Of a stretch of 16,536 nucleotides of DNA, positions 13,598 through 16,536 are shown in pieces (position 1 is the stretch's first letter; the number at the start of each line of letters is the position of its first letter). The position numbers and the translations under genes were made by a program. The stretch is from NCBI GenBank assembly GCA_043820045.1, contig JBDREF010000031.1, positions 1 to 16,536 of the forward strand, read 5' to 3'. Under the pieces are notes generated by a model. The model had not been told where the DNA came from and did not search any database. It was given only the letters and a program-made list of their open reading frames with translations. The stretch is from JBDREF01 sp043820045. Its GTDB lineage: Bacteria > Planctomycetota > Phycisphaerae > Sedimentisphaerales > Anaerobacaceae.

Positions 13598-13843
13598 AGC
13601 TCATAAGAAAAAGTGCATCTGATATTCTATCGGCAGTTCGCTTCTCTATTCGCCAATTTCTCGACACATAACAGTGAACATCGCCAGAGATTACCGACTT
13701 TTGCCGGAGACGTCAAGGTTTGACAGCCCCACTCCTGAGCGTGAGCCCGTGCTCTGTGAATGCCGGATTACTGCGATAAAAGAGTTCTTTTTCTTGTCGC
13801 ATTTTCGGCCTGGGCCTGCTCTTATTAGCAGAAGCGCTTCTTC

Positions 13844-14389
13844 ATGGAAAGGTTCGAGGTGAGAACAGACGCGGAATTGGTGGACGCTGTTCTAAGTGGC
13901 GAAAAGCAGGCTTTCGCCGTACTCGTAGGACGCTACGAACGGCCGGTCCGCGCCGTGGCACTTGATGTTCTTGGCGACCATCATTCCGCCAGGGATGTAT
14001 CGCAGGACGCTTTCGTGAAGGCTTATGAACAGTTGGCGACTCTGCGAAAACCGGAGTCCTTTGGCCCCTGGCTAATGAGAATAGCCCATAGATGCGCGCT
14101 CGATTCGGTCCGGCGAAGACCAAAAGAAGCCCGGCTGAAAACGGCAATCGCCACGCCGACAGAGAATCCGGATGGCCGGCTTGACGAAGAGAAGCAGAGA
14201 CTTCTGGCTGCCGTTGTGAAACTGCCCACGGCCGAAAGACAGGTTGTTATGCTCCGCTACTTCGGCGAGAACGGCGTTAGAGATGTCGCGAGAATGACGG
14301 GCAGAAGCGTAGGAACCGTAACCAAACAACTATCACGGGCGCACAGACGCCTGCGAAGAATACTCTCAGAAACGGAGGCAGAATTATGA
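13844..14389 (+). CDS. ECF RNA polymerase sigma factor
   Basis: An extracytoplasmic-function sigma factor of 181 residues. Region 2 spans about 22-92: AFAVLVGRYERPVRAVALDVLGD, SARDVSQDAFVKAYEQL (the -10 recognition helix area) and FGPWLMRIAHRCALDSVRRR. A short linker follows. Region 4 spans about 117-173: LPTAERQVVMLRYF, then the helix-turn-helix RDVARMTGRSVGTVTKQLSRAHRRLRR, which binds the -35 element. The next gene starts inside its stop codon (ATGA at 14386-14389), the usual layout of an ECF sigma factor and its anti-sigma factor. No autoregulatory promoter could be picked out in 13598-13843, and the ribosome binding site is weak. Confidence 0.93.
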   Translation: MERFEVRTDAELVDAVLSGEKQAFAVLVGRYERPVRAVALDVLGDHHSARDVSQDAFVKAYEQLATLRKPESFGPWLMRIAHRCALDSVRRRPKEARLKTAIATPTENPDGRLDEEKQRLLAAVVKLPTAERQVVMLRYFGENGVRDVARMTGRSVGTVTKQLSRAHRRLRRILSETEAEL

Positions 14390-15846
14390 CTGCCAAAGAA
14401 ACCATAGAAGAAAAACTTAAAGAACTGGCTCAGGTGATCGCCCCGGACGACGAACTTGTCGAGCACGTGATGAGCCGCATCGACACTACATCGGCTCCCA
14501 CTTCCTCGGCGCTCACTGTGCAAGATATTTGGAGAAAAATCATGAAAAGCAGAATCACCAAACTCGCCGCGGCTGCGGTGATGGTAATTGCGATAGTGCT
14601 GTCGATAATTCTCCTGGATAAATCGGCTACGCCAGCTTACGCGGTTACCGACCTGCCGGGATTGTTTGAGAAGGCCAAAGTAATTCACATACAGGGATGG
14701 CAATATTTCGCAGGGCACAGAATGCCGGACGGTGAGGAAATACCACCGGTCGAAATTGACAATTGGATCGATTTGGAAAGTGGCCGTTCACGTTTTACTT
14801 ATACGGGTCTCAGCGATGACCGAAACGGCATCAGAATCATGATAGCAGAGAGCATTTCAGATGCCGAATACAAAATGGATCTGAATCATAGCGACAAGTC
14901 CGCGATCTTCTCCAAGATAAGTGATTATCAGCGAATGCTGAATGTGTATTTTACGTCAAGAGTTGTTCGTGGGCAGATATTTGGTGATATCGAGCAGTTG
15001 CAGAATTTCGAAAAGATGGGTGGGGAACAAGTCGATGAAGTTGAATACGATATTTGGCAACGCGATACGAGGCATGCCGTCGTGGAATACGCCCACAGGC
15101 TCAAGCTCTGGCTGGCTCCCGATAGTGGAAAACTTGGCCGGGTCCAAATGTGGTCGAAAGCAAGCGATGACCAGTGGGAATTAAACTATGACTACCTTGT
15201 TGACTATGACGTGGTGGTCCCTGATGGTGTTTTCACGATGGAGTCTCCCGAAGGCTACACATTGAAGAACACCATGGAGACAGCTATTCCGCTGGAACTG
15301 GGCAGCGGAGGAGGTGCTGGCTATGGCAGTTTCTCGGTAAACACGCGAATTGATTTTCTGATGAGCGATGGCAGTGTAATTGTGGCGTGGCAAAGTTTAA
15401 ATAACGAATCAGAGATCCCACAGGATGAGTTCTTCATGGGGCTTGAATTCGGCGGGCCTCTGCCCATGTTGCCGGTGGAGATCTACGGCCTGAAACCGGC
15501 CGGTGCAAGCAGTGAACTGACGTACACGGGCTACCATCTCACGCATATCCAAAAGGCAGGTAAGTTCATTGAATGGAGCCTCTATGTTCCCGATGGTACG
15601 CCACCGGCGAGCGTCCGGCAATTGGGTTTTGATGTACTATACAGATTCAATCTTGACCCCGAACCGAAGTGGCGAATTGGCCTCACGGTGGATTGCAGCA
15701 TGCTGATTGAAGGGGCTGAGGATTTTGACAAGTGGGTTCTTGGGGCTATGGCCGAGCTGAGCGATGACGGGCAGGCTCCGGAGGGTATCACTTACGAACG
15801 CGTTCTGCAGTTAGCCGAGAAAGTAAGAGAATCGTTCGGTAAATAG
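14386..15846 (+). CDS. Anti-sigma-like membrane protein with large extracytoplasmic domain
   Basis: A 486-residue single-pass membrane protein. Residues 1-55 are a cytoplasmic helical segment (ETIEEKLKELAQVIAPDDELVEHVMSRI), the part expected to hold the sigma factor. It does not show the HxxxCxxC zinc motif of ZAS anti-sigma factors. A membrane segment at about 57-77 follows the basic MKSRITKLAAAA stretch common in such planctomycete proteins. The remaining roughly 400 residues are outside the cytoplasmic membrane: a domain to about 300 reminiscent of lipoprotein-localisation-like folds with many beta strands, then a second part. I could not name either domain. Translational coupling to the sigma gene through ATGA is the main evidence for an anti-sigma role; the outer domain would be the sensor. 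An intrinsic terminator follows at 15870-15897. Confidence 0.7.
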   Translation: MTAKETIEEKLKELAQVIAPDDELVEHVMSRIDTTSAPTSSALTVQDIWRKIMKSRITKLAAAAVMVIAIVLSIILLDKSATPAYAVTDLPGLFEKAKVIHIQGWQYFAGHRMPDGEEIPPVEIDNWIDLESGRSRFTYTGLSDDRNGIRIMIAESISDAEYKMDLNHSDKSAIFSKISDYQRMLNVYFTSRVVRGQIFGDIEQLQNFEKMGGEQVDEVEYDIWQRDTRHAVVEYAHRLKLWLAPDSGKLGRVQMWSKASDDQWELNYDYLVDYDVVVPDGVFTMESPEGYTLKNTMETAIPLELGSGGGAGYGSFSVNTRIDFLMSDGSVIVAWQSLNNESEIPQDEFFMGLEFGGPLPMLPVEIYGLKPAGASSELTYTGYHLTHIQKAGKFIEWSLYVPDGTPPASVRQLGFDVLYRFNLDPEPKWRIGLTVDCSMLIEGAEDFDKWVLGAMAELSDDGQAPEGITYERVLQLAEKVRESFGK

Positions 15847-15869
15847 CCAATAGCTGCGGTGAACAAAAT

Positions 15870-15897
15870 GCCGGTCCAAAAAGGGTCGGCTTTTTTT
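15870..15897 (+). terminator. Intrinsic terminator of the sigma/anti-sigma operon
   Basis: GCCGGTCC (15870-15877) pairs with GGGTCGGC (15883-15890), eight pairs including two G-U, with an AAAAA loop and seven T directly after. Confidence 0.85.
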
Positions 15898-16097
15898 GTT
15901 CCGGAAAGGCGGTTTTTTGGGAAATTTCGGGGAATTTTGGAGAATTGTTGTAACTTTTTAGGCGGTTTTGCGTCTATATATATAGAAACGCGTGATAGGC
16001 CGTCCAGGGAAGGAAAGGTGTTGAATGAACGGCGAGCCTGTGGGGATTGGCAGGTGAGCGGTTTCGAGGACATTATACTATATCACCCTCCTTCAAG
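15898..16097. other. Gene-free segment between two terminators
   Basis: About 200 bases without a credible coding region. It contains the decamer AGGCGGTTTT twice (15907-15916 and 15960-15969), a perfect 14-base AT palindrome at 15973-15986, and then about 110 bases leading into a second terminator. A short untranslated RNA starting near the palindrome and ending at 16127 is possible, but no consensus -35 is present. Confidence 0.4.
15973..15986. repeat. 14-base perfect AT-rich palindrome
   Basis: TCTATATATATAGA is its own complement; the flanks GCG and CGC extend the symmetry with a two-base bulge. It offers a -10-like TATA box on both strands. Confidence 0.6.
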
Positions 16098-16127
16098 AGG
16101 CCGACGTCCACAGGGTCGGCCTTTTTT
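16098..16127 (+). terminator. Second intrinsic terminator upstream of psd
   Basis: AGGCCGAC (16098-16105) pairs perfectly with GTCGGCCT (16115-16122) around a nine-base loop, followed by a T-run to 16127. It shares AGGGTCGGC plus T-run with the terminator at 15870-15897, although no recognisable gene precedes it directly. Confidence 0.8.
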
Positions 16128-16167
16128 ATTTGCTGCGGGGCGGCAGCGAGTTGTTCGCCTTTGCATT

Positions 16168-16196
16168 TTGATTTTTGCCCCTTTATCAGCTATGAT
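16168..16196 (+). promoter_or_regulatory. Promoter of psd, placed for a near-leaderless transcript
   Basis: TTGATT at 16168-16173, a 17-base spacer, then TATGAT at 16191-16196. The start point would fall at about 16202-16204, one to three bases before the ATG at 16205. No Shine-Dalgarno sequence precedes the ATG. Confidence 0.65.
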
Positions 16197-16204
16197 ATGC
16201 ACCT

Positions 16205-16536
16205 ATGAGAATTCCGCTGACTAAATACGGTCGGCCGCAGGTGGTAGTTTATCCGGCTGCGGCGATTGCGGCGATGGTCGTCCTCGGGTTGGGTACGACG
16301 GCGTTTCTGCCGGCCTGGGCCATCGTCTCGCTAGAGACGGTGCTGGCGCTTGTCCTGGTATGGATTTTGGCGTTCTTCCGCGACCCGGCGCGCCGGTGTC
16401 CTGCGGAGCCTAATCTGCTGCTGGCTCCTGCCGACGGCCGGATAACCGATATTGAGACGATAGATGATGGCGGCTTTGTCGGCGGCCCCGTGCTGCGTAT
16501 CGGAATATTCCTGAGCATTTTCAACACCCATATCAA
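16205..16536 (+). CDS. psd: Phosphatidylserine decarboxylase, 5' part (cut by window edge)
   Basis: The open frame runs from ATG 16205 through the right edge (110 codons seen, no stop). It matches the short, PSD-A type phosphatidylserine decarboxylase proenzyme. Residues 14-54 form two hydrophobic membrane segments, followed by the family motifs FFRDPARRCP (58-67), APADGRITDIE (74-84) with D77 of the catalytic Asp-His-Ser triad, and IGIFLSIFNTHI (99-110) with H109. The enzyme converts phosphatidylserine to phosphatidylethanolamine using a pyruvoyl group made by self-cleavage at a C-terminal Gly-Ser site, which lies beyond the window. In many planctomycetes the phosphatidylserine synthase gene follows, but this cannot be checked here. 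Confidence 0.9.
   Translation, partial: MRIPLTKYGRPQVVVYPAAAIAAMVVLGLGTTAFLPAWAIVSLETVLALVLVWILAFFRDPARRCPAEPNLLLAPADGRITDIETIDDGGFVGGPVLRIGIFLSIFNTHI

Noticed and set aside
13720..13725. TTGACA as -35 of a promoter for the ECF sigma factor at 13844
   Set aside because: No -10-like hexamer at 16-18 bases downstream (sequence there is GC-rich GAGCCC), and it is more than 110 bases from the start codon.
1..16536. CRISPR arrays, tRNA or rRNA genes, integrases, transposases
   Set aside because: No regularly spaced repeats, no tRNA-like cloverleaf with T-loop signature, and no recombinase motifs were seen on either strand.

Overview
The window looks like a piece of a Planctomycetota chromosome, probably of the Phycisphaerae / Sedimentisphaerales type. 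No rRNA is present, so this rests on gene style. The signs are an ECF-like sigma factor with the TTTHWSVV signature next to a zinc-ribbon Ser/Thr kinase with several membrane segments, a prepilin-type protein with the planctomycete 'F-x-DGHV' pilin motif, and a sigma/anti-sigma pair whose anti-sigma carries a 'MKSRITKLAAAAV' membrane segment. Base composition is moderately GC-rich and even. There is no CRISPR array, tRNA, integrase or insertion sequence.

Layout. 1-1939 (+): an FtsW/RodA-type SEDS glycosyltransferase followed by a small mannose-6-phosphate-isomerase-like cupin. 1980-4658 (-): an ECF-like sigma factor, then a kinase with an N-terminal zinc ribbon. 4897-6152 (+): a lipoprotein aldose 1-epimerase with its own promoter. 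6153-8240 (+): a 700-base non-coding stretch containing a consensus promoter and a 376-base structured leader, then a prepilin-like protein with a C-terminal Hint (hedgehog/intein-type) domain and a strong intrinsic terminator. 8282-10042 (+): smpB, a DUF1844 gene and trpC as one operon. 10066-13085 (-): glutaminyl-tRNA synthetase with a nucleotidyltransferase/HEPN pair on each side, all in one direction behind one promoter; the upstream HEPN gene is truncated. 13109-13597 (-): an unknown two-membrane-segment protein. 13844-15846 (+): an ECF sigma factor and a translationally coupled anti-sigma-like membrane protein. 15870-16127: two intrinsic terminators around about 200 bases without a gene. 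16168-end (+): promoter and 5' part of a short-type phosphatidylserine decarboxylase, cut by the window edge.

Housekeeping functions (cell-wall synthesis, trans-translation, tryptophan synthesis, glutaminylation, phospholipid synthesis) alternate with regulatory modules (two sigma factors with their partners) and accessory modules (two HEPN/MNT pairs, the pilin-Hint protein). The most unusual items are the pilin-Hint fusion behind a leader with two interlocking perfect inverted repeats, and glnS enclosed by two toxin-antitoxin-like modules. Two genes (smpB and psd) have promoters so close to their start codons that their mRNAs should be leaderless or nearly so. All similarity calls were made by eye from sequence motifs; no database search was run.
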